This document shows positions 26,021 to 35,422 of a stretch of DNA of 64,000 nucleotides, in pieces (within the stretch, counting starts at the first letter, position 1; every line of letters begins with the position of its first letter). The DNA is from Polaribacter atrinae. GTDB lineage: Bacteria; Bacteroidota; Bacteroidia; Flavobacteriales; Flavobacteriaceae. The position numbers and the translations under genes are program-made. The notes under the pieces were generated by a model. The model did no database searches. It was given only the letters and a program-made list of their open reading frames with translations, and was not told where the DNA came from. The DNA is taken from assembly GCF_038023995.1 (NCBI RefSeq), contig NZ_CP150660.1, positions 2,664,501 through 2,728,500 on the forward strand, in the 5' to 3' direction.

Positions 26021-26395
26021 ATGGCAAACGTAATTGATGTCTTAAAATGTAAATGTCCTAATTGTGAAGATGGAGAAATGTTTTACAAATCTGGAAACTT
26101 TCTTTTATTGAAAGCCCCTAAAATGAATTCAGTATGTACAAAATGTAGTTTTAAATTCGAAAAAGAACCAGGTTTCTTTTTTGGATCTATGTTTGTTAGT
26201 TATGCTTTGGTGGCTGCAGAAATGATAGCTAGTATCGTTTTATTTAAGGTAATCTTAGGTTTTTCGTACATAAACGTTGTGTTTATAGTACTTGCTGTAG
26301 CTGTATTACTAAGTACTTTTAATTTTAGAGTTTCTAGATCTATCTGGATCTATATGTTTTATAGCAATGAATCTAAAAAGCATACACACACGTAA
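26021..26395 (+). CDS. DUF983 membrane protein
   Basis: A 124-residue protein with an N-terminal zinc-ribbon-like part (CKCPNCEDG at about 10-18 and CTKC at about 47-50). Two transmembrane helices follow at about 62-105, the plan of DUF983. The function of the family is not known to me. Its 3' end overlaps the 3' end of the convergent phosphopantetheinyl transferase gene by 23 bases. Confidence 0.85.
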   Translation: MANVIDVLKCKCPNCEDGEMFYKSGNFLLLKAPKMNSVCTKCSFKFEKEPGFFFGSMFVSYALVAAEMIASIVLFKVILGFSYINVVFIVLAVAVLLSTFNFRVSRSIWIYMFYSNESKKHTHT

Positions 26396-26999
26396 AACCT
26401 TCAAACTCTAAAAACTCAATATTATAGGCAGTGGTTTTACCTTCATACCTAATTTCTCCAGTCGTTTTTGCATTTTCAAAATCAAAATCTTCTATATAAA
26501 TATTTTCTAAAAAGCGTAATTTTTTCTTTCCGTATATTTTATACAAGCTCTCTTTTCCTCCCCAAACAATGGTTAGTTTACTAATTAAAGCATCGTGGTT
26601 TGCAATGGTTACATACTCTTTAACGTGTGTAAATTTGTGCGCAATTTTCAGAATTTTATCACGTTGCATTTCAATATCAATACCAACATGTAAATTATCA
26701 GAAATTATCAACCCAGAAAAAGTGAAGGAATGTGTTATAGAAATAAACTTTCCATCCTTTAAGTGTGGTTTTCCAAATTCATCATAAACTAAATCCGAAT
26801 CAGAATAACCAGCTTCTTTTAATAAATGACGCACACTTAAAAAACCTCTTTGGTGTAGGTCAGATTTCATTCCGTCTAAACGAGTCTGACTTTTATCAGT
26901 AAGTAAAACGTTTGTATTTAATTGATTAAATGATTCTTCAATTTTCCAAATGAATACTTTAGTGTTTTTGTTAATCGTTAAACTTTTGTAAAGAGGCAT
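26373..26999 (-). CDS. 4'-phosphopantetheinyl transferase superfamily protein
   Basis: A 208-residue Sfp-type transferase that moves 4'-phosphopantetheine from CoA to a Ser of carrier proteins. The metal-binding motif VGIDIEMQR and the catalytic WGGKESLYKIYG are both present, with the residues expected. Bacteroidota often use one such enzyme for fatty-acid ACP or for the aryl-polyene (flexirubin) pathway; which one cannot be told here since no carrier protein gene is near. It is divergent from ahcY and overlaps DUF983 tail to tail. Confidence 0.88.
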   Translation of the reverse strand: MPLYKSLTINKNTKVFIWKIEESFNQLNTNVLLTDKSQTRLDGMKSDLHQRGFLSVRHLLKEAGYSDSDLVYDEFGKPHLKDGKFISITHSFTFSGLIISDNLHVGIDIEMQRDKILKIAHKFTHVKEYVTIANHDALISKLTIVWGGKESLYKIYGKKKLRFLENIYIEDFDFENAKTTGEIRYEGKTTAYNIEFLEFEGFTCVYAF

Positions 27000-27020
27000 A
27001 CTTTTTTAAAATGGATGTCG

Positions 27021-27028
27021 TAACTTTG
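27021..27028 (+). promoter_or_regulatory. -7 box of ahcY (TAACTTTG)
   Basis: A match to TAnnTTTG 34 bases before the ATG at 27063. The leader between them is AT-rich with no structure that I can see. Confidence 0.5.
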
Positions 27029-27062
27029 CAGTTCGAAAAATTAGAATATAAATATACATAAT

Positions 27063-28376
27063 ATGAGCACTAAATTAGCTTACGTACCAAATAAAGTTAA
27101 AGATATTTCTTTAGCAGCTTGGGGAAGAAAAGAAATTTTATTGGCAGAGGCAGAAATGCCAGGATTAATGTCTTTAAGAGAAGAGTACAAAAACGAGCAA
27201 CCTTTAAAAGGAGCTAGAATTGCAGGTTGTCTTCACATGACAATTCAAACAGCAGTTTTAATAGAAACTTTACAAGCTTTAGGAGCAGAAGTTACTTGGA
27301 GTTCTTGTAATATTTTTTCTACACAAGATCAGGCAGCAGCAGCAATTGCAGCAGCAGGAACAGCAGTTTATGCTTGGAAAGGTTTAACTGAAGAAGAATT
27401 TGACTGGTGTATAGAGCAAACTTTATTCTTTGGAGAAGATAGAAAACCATTAAACATGATTTTAGATGATGGTGGAGATTTAACGAACATGGTTTTAGAT
27501 AAATATCCAGAATTAGCTGCAGGAATCAATGGTTTATCAGAAGAAACTACAACAGGAGTTCATAGACTTTACGAAAGAGTAAAAGCCGGAACTTTACCAA
27601 TGCCAGCAATTAACGTAAACGATTCTGTTACAAAATCTAAATTCGATAATAAATATGGTTGTAAAGAATCTGCAGTAGATGCAATTCGTAGAGCAACAGA
27701 TATTATGTTAGCCGGTAAACGTGTAACTGTTTGTGGTTATGGAGATGTTGGTAAAGGTACAGCAGCTTCTTTTAAAGGAGCAGGTTCTATTGTAACGGTT
27801 ACAGAAATCGATCCTATTTGTGCTTTACAAGCTGCAATGGACGGTTTTGAAGTAAAACGTTTAGAAACTGTTGTTGGTAATTCAGACATTATTATTACAA
27901 CTACAGGAAACAAAGATATTATTCAAGGTCGTCATTTTGAGGCTATGAAAGACAAGGTTATTGTATGTAACATTGGGCATTTCGATAACGAAATTGACAT
28001 GGCTTGGTTAAATAAAAACCATGGTAATACAAAAGATACAATTAAACCACAGGTTGATAAATACAACATTAACGGAAACGACATTATTTTATTAGCAGAA
28101 GGTCGTTTAGTAAACTTAGGTTGTGCAACAGGTCACCCAAGTTTTGTAATGTCTAACTCATTTACAAACCAGACTTTAGCGCAAATAGAATTATGGAAAA
28201 ACGCTGATGCTTACGGAAATGATGTATACATGTTACCAAAACATTTAGATGAAAAAGTAGCAAAATTACACTTAGCAAAAATAGGAGTAGAGCTTACAGA
28301 ATTACGTGAAGAGCAAGCTTCTTATATTGGTGTAACTGTAGATGGTCCTTATAAGCCAGAACACTATAGATACTAG
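27063..28376 (+). CDS. ahcY: Adenosylhomocysteinase
   Basis: A 437-residue NAD-dependent enzyme that splits S-adenosylhomocysteine into adenosine and homocysteine, clearing the product of methyltransferases. Conserved blocks are [35 protein letters not shown], the NAD-binding GYGDVGKG, and the end YKPEHYRY, where Lys and Tyr close the NAD site of the neighbouring subunit. The length fits. A hairpin terminator and a series of repeats follow. Confidence 0.98.
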   Translation: MSTKLAYVPNKVKDISLAAWGRKEILLAEAEMPGLMSLREEYKNEQPLKGARIAGCLHMTIQTAVLIETLQALGAEVTWSSCNIFSTQDQAAAAIAAAGTAVYAWKGLTEEEFDWCIEQTLFFGEDRKPLNMILDDGGDLTNMVLDKYPELAAGINGLSEETTTGVHRLYERVKAGTLPMPAINVNDSVTKSKFDNKYGCKESAVDAIRRATDIMLAGKRVTVCGYGDVGKGTAASFKGAGSIVTVTEIDPICALQAAMDGFEVKRLETVVGNSDIIITTTGNKDIIQGRHFEAMKDKVIVCNIGHFDNEIDMAWLNKNHGNTKDTIKPQVDKYNINGNDIILLAEGRLVNLGCATGHPSFVMSNSFTNQTLAQIELWKNADAYGNDVYMLPKHLDEKVAKLHLAKIGVELTELREEQASYIGVTVDGPYKPEHYRY

Positions 28377-28400
28377 TAATTAGTAACTAAAAAGTAAAAC

Positions 28401-28445
28401 TGTCATTTCGAAATGAGCCTTTTTGGCGATTGAGAAATCTCATAT
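28401..28445 (+). repeat. Dispersed repeat, copy A
   Basis: It opens with the short palindrome TCATTTCGAAATGA and closes with a TGAGAAATCTCA palindrome. It is nearly identical to copy B at 28491 (same orientation, same length), and the two flank the ahcY terminator. Confidence 0.7.
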
Positions 28446-28451
28446 AAACAC

Positions 28452-28490
28452 AAAACCCTTTCATTAACTTGAGAGGGTTTTTCTTTTTTC
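28452..28490 (+). terminator. Terminator of ahcY
   Basis: AAAACCCT(TT) pairs with (GAG)AGGGTTTT, followed by TCTTTTTT. It lies 75 bases after the stop codon, between two direct repeat copies. Confidence 0.65.
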
Positions 28491-28535
28491 TGTCATTCCG
28501 AAATGAGTCTTTTTAGGAGATTGAGGAACCTCATG
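28491..28535 (+). repeat. Dispersed repeat, copy B
   Basis: A direct repeat of copy A: TCATTCCGAAATGA, then GATTGAGGAACCTCAT. It differs at about seven positions, some of them compensating within the palindromes, which suggests that the hairpins are what is kept. Confidence 0.7.
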
Positions 28536-28594
28536 ATAATTATGCTTTTTTGGGACGTTTTAACAGGCTTTTACTACTCGCTTTTTTTACTGCT

Positions 28595-28697
28595 AGTTCT
28601 CGATACAAATTTTTCATTCTTCAAAATTCACTCGAACTGACAATAAAAAAAGTGCTACAAACATATAGACTGTCTTGAGCGTAGTCGAAAGACTCAA
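28595..28697. repeat. Further REP-like repeats (two short elements)
   Basis: The first (about 28595-28641) has outer arms AGTTCTCGA and TCGAACTGAC with a centre rich in ATTTTTCATTCTTCAAAAT. The second (about 28670-28697) is a hairpin, GACTGTCTTGAGC / GTCGAAAGACTC. Both resemble the common flavobacterial palindromes containing TCGA. Confidence 0.5.
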
Positions 28698-29426
28698 TCC
28701 TTAATGCGGGTTTTTGGCATTTAAAAAATTGCTGGCTTCTATTAAAAATTAGTAAAAAAATTTCAATTTTTTCTTTATTAGAAACTTTATAAACTAAAGA
28801 AATATATTCTTAACAACACATTTATGTAAATCTAAATAATCAGATTTAGGACAAAAGTAATTGTGTTTTGTAATTTTAGCCAACAATAGATTTGCTTGAA
28901 ATTCAATTTATCTAAATTTTCAATTATCCTACCCTTCTAGAATCTATTTTTCTTATTCTATTTTTAATTTAAAGCCCTTTGTATTCTAGAGATAATTGAA
29001 TCCATACCAAATAATTGTAGGGAATAAGTTTCAAATAATATTGCGACAATTTTATTTATTAACCTCAATGTTTTTAACAAAATTAACATAATGTCAAGAG
29101 TCCGTTTTTTAAGTGATAAGAAGATGTTTCTATAGTTGTCTGTAATAGAGTGTGATAATAGTTAATAAGAGGGAAGTAATAATTAGTCAAAAAGGAGTAT
29201 TATTTAGTCTTATGATTAATTAAACCTAAAATTGAATAAAACTTTCACTACAAATTATAAATAAAATTTCATATTTGGGAGTAAATTAACAGATAATTAA
29301 CAATATGTACTTAACAAAAATGCCTCTAGTTATGAGCTTTGAAAAGAGGAGTGTGAGTAACGAAAACCTTCTTTAGGTATTAAAGAAACTTATTAATTAA
29401 CCAAAATAATCACAAATATTAACTTT
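28698..29426. other. Long non-coding gap before the PUL
   Basis: 730 bases without a gene on either strand. It is very AT-rich. I see no tRNA, no recognisable riboswitch and no clear TAnnTTTG box near the SusC start. The last 330 bases are purine-rich on the plus strand and could be the long untranslated leader common in front of SusC genes. Confidence 0.5.
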
Positions 29427-32400
29427 ATGAAAAAACTATTTACTTTCTTTCTGTTATCGTTATTGTTGTCATTTAGTTTAGAAGGCTATTCGCAGTCCGA
29501 TCAAACTACTATAATGGGAACTATAATCGATGTAGACAAAACTCCAATTTATGGAGCAAATGTTATAATTCAGGGTACAACTATTGGTACAACTACCGAT
29601 TTTGATGGAAAATATACCCTTAAAGTACCAACATCAGCAACATCACTTACATTTTCTTATTTAGGTTTTACAACTAAAACTGTTCTCATAGAAAATAGGA
29701 GTGTAATAAATGTAACTTTAGAAGCTTCTTCTGCAGAGTTAGATGAGATTGTTATAGTTGGCTTTGGATCTCAAAAGAAAATTAGTGTTGTAGGAGCAGT
29801 TTCTACAATGGCTTCCGAAGATTTAAGGTCTGCTAATACCACCATTTCTAGCTCGCTAGCAGGTAATGTAGCAGGTATTATTGGTGTGCAACGTTCTGGA
29901 CAGCCTGGGGCTGATGGAGCAAGTTTCTATATCCGTGGGGTTGCTACTTATAGTGGTGTCTCCAACCCATTAATTTTATTAGATGGAGTAGAAATCTCTC
30001 AAGGCGATTTAAATAGTTTAAGTCCAGAAGTTATAGAATCTGTTTCTGTACTTAAAGATGCAACAGCAACAGCTGTTTACGGAACTAGAGGAGCTAACGG
30101 TGTATTAATTGTTGCTACTAAAACAGGTAAAAATTTAGATAAACCAAGAATTAATGTGCGTGTGCAATCTCAGTTTACTATGCCAACATCAACACCAGAG
30201 TTTGTAGGTGGTGTAGAATATATGGAATTATATAACGAAGCTGTTACTCAAAGAGGTACTGGAGAAATATTGTTTTCTCAAGATAAAATTAATGGTACAC
30301 GAGATGGCTTAAACCAATATGTGTTTCCAAATGTAGATTGGTATGATGCTATGTTTAATGATTTTGCAGATAACCAAGAGATTAATGTTAGTGTTCAAGG
30401 TGGTGGGAAAAAAGTAGGCTACTTTATGAATGCTACTATGAATAACCAGAATGGTATGTTAAAGAAATTTGATGTAAACTCTTATGACAATAACATTAAT
30501 GTTAGAAAATTTACTTTTCAAAATAATATTGATGCCGATTTATCGTCAACTACAAAAGTTGCGTTAAAATTAAATACACAATTAAGGTATTACAACGGAC
30601 CATCTACAAATGTTCAATCTATTTTTAGTTCAGTTATGAATACGAATCCAGTTGTTTTTCCTATGTATTATCCATTAGAAGAAGGCGCAGATCCTAGAGA
30701 CTTAATGTATGGTGGTAAAAGTGGAGGAGCCGTTAATGATGGATTTGAAAACCCTTTTGCTTCAATGACCCGTGGTTATACTGATAACTTTCAAAGTACG
30801 GTATTGGCTACGTTTACAGGAGAACAAAAATTAGATTTTATTACAGAAGGTTTGGTTTTTAAAGGTTTAGCGTCTTTTAAAAACTGGTCTACTACAACGG
30901 TTACGCGTTCTAAAGGTTACAACCAATATGAACTAGGTTCTTATCAAGTGAATGCAGATGGTACTTATGATTATAGTTTAAATCAAGTAGGAGCAGCACA
31001 AAGTATTTCTTTAGGAACCTCTACAGCGACTTCAGGAGATAGAAGGTTTTATATGCAACCATCTATCGAGTATAAAAAATCTTTTGATAAACATGAGGTG
31101 TCAGGGTTACTTTTATATAATCAAACAGAATACCTTATAAATAGTCCTTACGATTTATCAAGTTCATTACCAGAAAGAAGAATGGGGTATGCAGGTCGTG
31201 TAACTTACGATTTTGATAACAGATATCTTTTTGAAGCTAACTTTGGTTATAATGGTTCTGAAAACTTTGCAGAAGGTAATCGTTTTGGATTTTTTCCTTC
31301 GGTAGGTGCAGGTTATGTTATTAGTAATGAAAAATACTTCGAGGGGTTAACAGATGTTATTGATGTTTTAAAAATTAGAGCCAGTTGGGGTAAAGTTGGT
31401 AACGACCGTATTGGTGGTGCACGTTTCCCTTATTTGTCTGATATTGATCTTAACGGTAGTGGTTTTACAACAGGTGTTGAGCAAACCACGAATTACTCAG
31501 GTCCGGTTTATAATCAATTTGCTAACACAGGCATCTCATGGGAAACGGCTGAAAAATTAGATATAGGGCTTCAGTTAGATTTAACAAATGGATTTAAATT
31601 TAACATCGATTATTTTAGAGAAAAAAGAGATAATATTTTTGTTGATATTTCTACTACAATACCTACTGTATTTGGAACATCTGGAACTAATGTATATGCT
31701 AATTTAGGAGAAGTTTTAAATAAAGGTTTCGATTTTTCGCTTCAATATGACAAACAAATTGGTGAAGATTTCTTTATTTCTTCAAGAGGTACATTTACGT
31801 TTGCTCGTAACAAGGTTTTAGTTAATAACGAACCAGCCTATAGTGATTTTCCAAATTTATCAGCTGTTGGCTATCCTATTGGAACGCAGTTGGGGTATAA
31901 GGCAGAGCGTTTATTTATTGATCAAGCAGAGGTAGATAACAGTCCTGTTCAACAATTAGGTGGTTTTGTTTCTGCAGGTGATATTAAATATACGGATGTT
32001 ACAGGCGATGGAATTATTAATAGTGATGACCGTGTTAGAATGGGGAATCCTGCAATACCTGAAATTGTTTATGGTTTAAGTACATCAATACGTTATAAAA
32101 AATTGGATCTGTCCTTTTTACTTCAAGGTGTTGCACGTACATCATTCTTTACAAGTGGGTTTCATCCTTTCGGAAGTCAAGGTGTTAGAAATGTATTGCA
32201 ATGGGTAGCAGATGATCACTACAGTGCTAGTAACCCAGATATCTATGCAGCATATCCAAAATTATCTAAGTTAGATAATGGTAATAATACTCAAAACTCT
32301 ACATATTGGTTAGAAGATGGTTCTTTCTTAAAACTAAGAAGTGCGGAGTTGGGGTATAATATTGGTAATACTAGAATATTTTTAAGTGGTTATAACTTAT

Positions 32401-32510
32401 TAACTTTTTCTAAATTCAAAAAGTGGGATCCAGAGCAAGGTGGTGGAAGTGGACTTTCATACCCTACACAAAGTATCTTTAATTTAGGTGTACAATTAAA
32501 ATTTAATTAA
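29427..32510 (+). CDS. SusC-like TonB-linked outer-membrane importer of the glycoprotein/fucose PUL
   Basis: 1027 residues. A signal peptide (ending EGYSQ) is followed by a carboxypeptidase-regulatory-like domain at about 28-105 (IIDVDKTPIYGANVIIQG). A TonB box is at about 108-118 (DEIVIVGFGSQKK). The plug has the SusC signatures (FYIRGVATYSG, VSVLKDATATAVYGTRGANG), and the barrel ends in VQLKFN. It should import oligosaccharides captured by the SusD protein 10 bases downstream. It opens a block of co-directional genes reaching 48663. No regulator of the usual types (hybrid two-component, AraC, ECF sigma/anti-sigma) adjoins it. Confidence 0.95.
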   Translation: MKKLFTFFLLSLLLSFSLEGYSQSDQTTIMGTIIDVDKTPIYGANVIIQGTTIGTTTDFDGKYTLKVPTSATSLTFSYLGFTTKTVLIENRSVINVTLEASSAELDEIVIVGFGSQKKISVVGAVSTMASEDLRSANTTISSSLAGNVAGIIGVQRSGQPGADGASFYIRGVATYSGVSNPLILLDGVEISQGDLNSLSPEVIESVSVLKDATATAVYGTRGANGVLIVATKTGKNLDKPRINVRVQSQFTMPTSTPEFVGGVEYMELYNEAVTQRGTGEILFSQDKINGTRDGLNQYVFPNVDWYDAMFNDFADNQEINVSVQGGGKKVGYFMNATMNNQNGMLKKFDVNSYDNNINVRKFTFQNNIDADLSSTTKVALKLNTQLRYYNGPSTNVQSIFSSVMNTNPVVFPMYYPLEEGADPRDLMYGGKSGGAVNDGFENPFASMTRGYTDNFQSTVLATFTGEQKLDFITEGLVFKGLASFKNWSTTTVTRSKGYNQYELGSYQVNADGTYDYSLNQVGAAQSISLGTSTATSGDRRFYMQPSIEYKKSFDKHEVSGLLLYNQTEYLINSPYDLSSSLPERRMGYAGRVTYDFDNRYLFEANFGYNGSENFAEGNRFGFFPSVGAGYVISNEKYFEGLTDVIDVLKIRASWGKVGNDRIGGARFPYLSDIDLNGSGFTTGVEQTTNYSGPVYNQFANTGISWETAEKLDIGLQLDLTNGFKFNIDYFREKRDNIFVDISTTIPTVFGTSGTNVYANLGEVLNKGFDFSLQYDKQIGEDFFISSRGTFTFARNKVLVNNEPAYSDFPNLSAVGYPIGTQLGYKAERLFIDQAEVDNSPVQQLGGFVSAGDIKYTDVTGDGIINSDDRVRMGNPAIPEIVYGLSTSIRYKKLDLSFLLQGVARTSFFTSGFHPFGSQGVRNVLQWVADDHYSASNPDIYAAYPKLSKLDNGNNTQNSTYWLEDGSFLKLRSAELGYNIGNTRIFLSGYNLLTFSKFKKWDPEQGGGSGLSYPTQSIFNLGVQLKFN

Positions 32511-32520
32511 AAAAGAAAAA

Positions 32521-34335
32521 ATGAAAAAACTAATAACATATTTAACAGTAATTGTAATTTTTTCAACCGTATTCAGTTGCGAAGATTATCTAGAGATTGT
32601 ACCAGACGAAAGACCAACGGAAGAAGATGCTTTTAGAAACCCAAATGCAGCTTTAGGATATTTGTATTCTTGTTATTCGTATATACCAAAACAGAGATCG
32701 GGAACATCTTCTATCGATTTAATGACGGCAGATGAAATTGTTACTGCCTTTGAGCATGAAACCTTTGCAAAGTTCCCAAGAGGAGAATATACGGCTTCTT
32801 CCCCTGTAATTTCATATTGGGACGATTTGTATAAAGGGATTAGACAATGTTACATTTTTATCAATAATGTAGATGCTGTAGCAGATTTAGATAATAGTAC
32901 TAAAACACTATATAAAGCTGAAGCTAACTTTTTAATTGGTTATTATCATTTCTTATTATTAAGAATGTACGGACCAGTGGTAATTGCAGATCAGCAATTC
33001 GATATTAACATGTCAGTTGCCGATTATCCATTAAGATCAACTTATGATGCTAGTATCGATTTTATTGTTGAAAAATTAGATGAAGCATCTCAAGATTTAC
33101 CATTACAACCAGTTAGCCAGTCAGATTATGGTCGTGCTACAAGCGTTATCGCAAAGTCTGTTAAAGCTAGAATGTTATTGTATGCAGCATCCCCTTTATT
33201 TAATGGAGGAGGTCAAGACATGGCTAGTTTATATGGTAATTTTCTTGATGATGAAGGAAATCAATTAATAAGTACAACCTATAATAAAGAAAAGTGGAAA
33301 CGTGCAGCAGATGCTTGTAAAGAAGCGATTGATATTGCAGGAGCAGCGGGAATTGAATTATATGAAAATAGTACATATAATTCAGATTTACCTTCAGACC
33401 CTATTGAAAAAGATTTACGTTATGTATTTGTAGATAAGAACTCTAGTGAGATTATCTGGGGAGAAACTCGAAAAGAAACTATTTACGATTTTCAATTTAA
33501 AAGTACACCAACAGTATCTGGTTTTGCATGGAATGGCGTAGGCCCAACCTTAACTATTTTAGAATCTTTTTACACCAAAAATGGTTTACCAATTAGTAAA
33601 GACCCAGAGTATAATTATGGAAATAGATATAATATTGTTGATACAGATTTAGGAGCTACAATGGGACTTAATTTAGAAAGAGAGCCTCGTTTTAATGCAT
33701 GGATTTCTTACCACAACAGTTATTATGAGGTAATAAGAGGTGCAGAAAAACAAGTTTTAACTCAATATAGACGTAATGATAACTATGGTATTCAAGGTAG
33801 AAGTAATAATTACACGCCAACAGGATATCTTAATAAAAAAGGTGTAGCACCAGAATTGGTTCAAAATCAGTATTCTGTTTCTGTTAACTACCCATGGCCA
33901 GTAATTAGATTAGGTGAGTTGTATTTAAATTATGCCGAAGCTTTAATAGAATACGGTCAAGATTTTAGCACAGCAAAAGATTATATAGACAAAGTTAGAA
34001 CACGAGCAGGTATACCAACAATAGACGAAGCTTGGAATCCAATTGGAGGCGCAAATGATCAATCTACACTTCGTGATATTGTTCGTCAAGAAAGAACAAT
34101 AGAGCTTTATTTAGAAAATCATAGATTTTGGGATTTAAGAAGATGGCAAATCGCTGATCAGTATTTGAATGATAATCTACAAGGAATGAATATACAAGGG
34201 GAAACAGATGAAGAATTCTTTAGAGTTACCGAAGTACAATTTCCAAGATCTTTTAGTCAAAGAAATTTTTTAATGCCTATTCCTCAGTCAGAAATAAACA
34301 AAAACGAATTGTTAATTCAAAACCCAGGATATTAA
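32521..34335 (+). CDS. SusD-like glycan-binding surface lipoprotein
   Basis: A 604-residue RagB/SusD protein with the lipobox VFSC and the family opening EDYLEIVPDERPTEEDAF. The helical N-terminal part has the conserved IRQCYIFINNVD. The C-terminal part has the typical LGELYLNYAEALIEYG, IRQERTIELYLENHRFWDLRRW and a final LMPIPQSEINKN. It binds the glycan outside the cell and forms the lid of the SusC importer. Length and motifs fit the main SusD family, unlike the SusD_2 type at 18768. Confidence 0.95.
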   Translation: MKKLITYLTVIVIFSTVFSCEDYLEIVPDERPTEEDAFRNPNAALGYLYSCYSYIPKQRSGTSSIDLMTADEIVTAFEHETFAKFPRGEYTASSPVISYWDDLYKGIRQCYIFINNVDAVADLDNSTKTLYKAEANFLIGYYHFLLLRMYGPVVIADQQFDINMSVADYPLRSTYDASIDFIVEKLDEASQDLPLQPVSQSDYGRATSVIAKSVKARMLLYAASPLFNGGGQDMASLYGNFLDDEGNQLISTTYNKEKWKRAADACKEAIDIAGAAGIELYENSTYNSDLPSDPIEKDLRYVFVDKNSSEIIWGETRKETIYDFQFKSTPTVSGFAWNGVGPTLTILESFYTKNGLPISKDPEYNYGNRYNIVDTDLGATMGLNLEREPRFNAWISYHNSYYEVIRGAEKQVLTQYRRNDNYGIQGRSNNYTPTGYLNKKGVAPELVQNQYSVSVNYPWPVIRLGELYLNYAEALIEYGQDFSTAKDYIDKVRTRAGIPTIDEAWNPIGGANDQSTLRDIVRQERTIELYLENHRFWDLRRWQIADQYLNDNLQGMNIQGETDEEFFRVTEVQFPRSFSQRNFLMPIPQSEINKNELLIQNPGY

Positions 34336-34350
34336 TAAAACAATATTATT

Positions 34351-35241
34351 ATGAGAAAAATATTATATACCGCAATAGTAGCACTTTTATTAATAGGGTG
34401 TGACGATTCTAACGATAGTAACATAGCAGAACCAACCGATGTAGTAAGTGTTAGCGCTGAATCTCGATTAGGAGGAGCCTTAGTAAAATGGGATATCCCT
34501 GAAGATGCCGATTATACTTACCTAGAAATAGGTTATGTTAAAAACGGAAAGCAAGTTATTGAACATGCAAGTAAATTTACTGATACTTTATTGGTGGAAG
34601 GTCTAATTAATAAAGAAGACTTTTCTTTTACCATAAAATCTGTAAATGAAACTCCCAATGCAAGAACAGAAGGAGCTATACTTACCAGTAATTCGGTAAC
34701 ACCTATTAGAAGGTTACCAGATATTACGTACTATCCAGAAGAATTAGAGAAGTTATCTATAACTAGTGATATGATAGATACTTATACACAAGAAAATAGT
34801 GAAGGACCAAAAGCAAACTTGGTAGATGGAGATATTAATACTTACTGGCATTCTGCTTGGTCTAGTGGTGTGGCTCCGTTACCTCACTGGATTGAAATAA
34901 ACAATACAGAGGTGTCAAATCTTGGTGCTATTAAATATTGGCTTAGACAAAATAATGGAGATAAAGGTGGTAGGCCAACGCAATGGGGACTAGAAACTAG
35001 TGAAGATGGAGTTACTTGGGAACGTGTTTGGGAATCTGATGATAACCTATCTGTTTCAGATAGTTCTATAGAACATTCTGTAACTTTTGATAAAAACTAT
35101 TCTGCAACTAACTTTAGAGTATTAATTCTTAAAGATGGAAGTGGTACTTATGCCCACTTAGGAGAGATTTCATTTTATAAAATGGATTCTAGAATTGTAG
35201 ACAAAGAACTGGAAGCAGAAGAAGTTTATTATAGCTTCTAA
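34351..35241 (+). CDS. Surface lipoprotein with a discoidin (F5/8 type C) domain
   Basis: A 296-residue lipoprotein (lipobox LLIGC). A fibronectin-like beta domain at about 30-120 (GGALVKWDIP) is followed by a discoidin/CBM32-like domain at about 140-285. That domain shows NLVDGDINTYWHSAW, HWIEINN and GGRPTQWGLETSEDGVTWE. Such genes often follow susD and give an additional surface glycan-binding protein; annotation pipelines would call the N-terminal part DUF4959- or DUF4998-like. It begins 15 bases after susD. A weak hairpin (TGCGGT / ACCGCA, about 35294-35321) follows in the 180-base gap, without a T tract, perhaps an RNA processing or attenuation site. Confidence 0.85.
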   Translation: MRKILYTAIVALLLIGCDDSNDSNIAEPTDVVSVSAESRLGGALVKWDIPEDADYTYLEIGYVKNGKQVIEHASKFTDTLLVEGLINKEDFSFTIKSVNETPNARTEGAILTSNSVTPIRRLPDITYYPEELEKLSITSDMIDTYTQENSEGPKANLVDGDINTYWHSAWSSGVAPLPHWIEINNTEVSNLGAIKYWLRQNNGDKGGRPTQWGLETSEDGVTWERVWESDDNLSVSDSSIEHSVTFDKNYSATNFRVLILKDGSGTYAHLGEISFYKMDSRIVDKELEAEEVYYSF

Positions 35242-35422
35242 GGTTTCTAAGACCAGATTTATTTTGTTTTTATTGAGTTTGAATTAATGATTGTGCGGTG
35301 TGCTTTTTTAAGGATACCGCATAATTACAATTCATTTAAACGCTTAGAATTTTCTATCTTCTTTACTGTATACAACTTTATTTAGAGTAGAGTATTCAGT
35401 TAAAATTTAAAACCATTTCAAA

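Noticed and set aside
35291..35326. Hairpin TGCGGT/ACCGCA after the discoidin lipoprotein gene as a terminator.
   Set aside because: There is no T tract and the stem has mismatches; transcription probably continues into the M60 gene.
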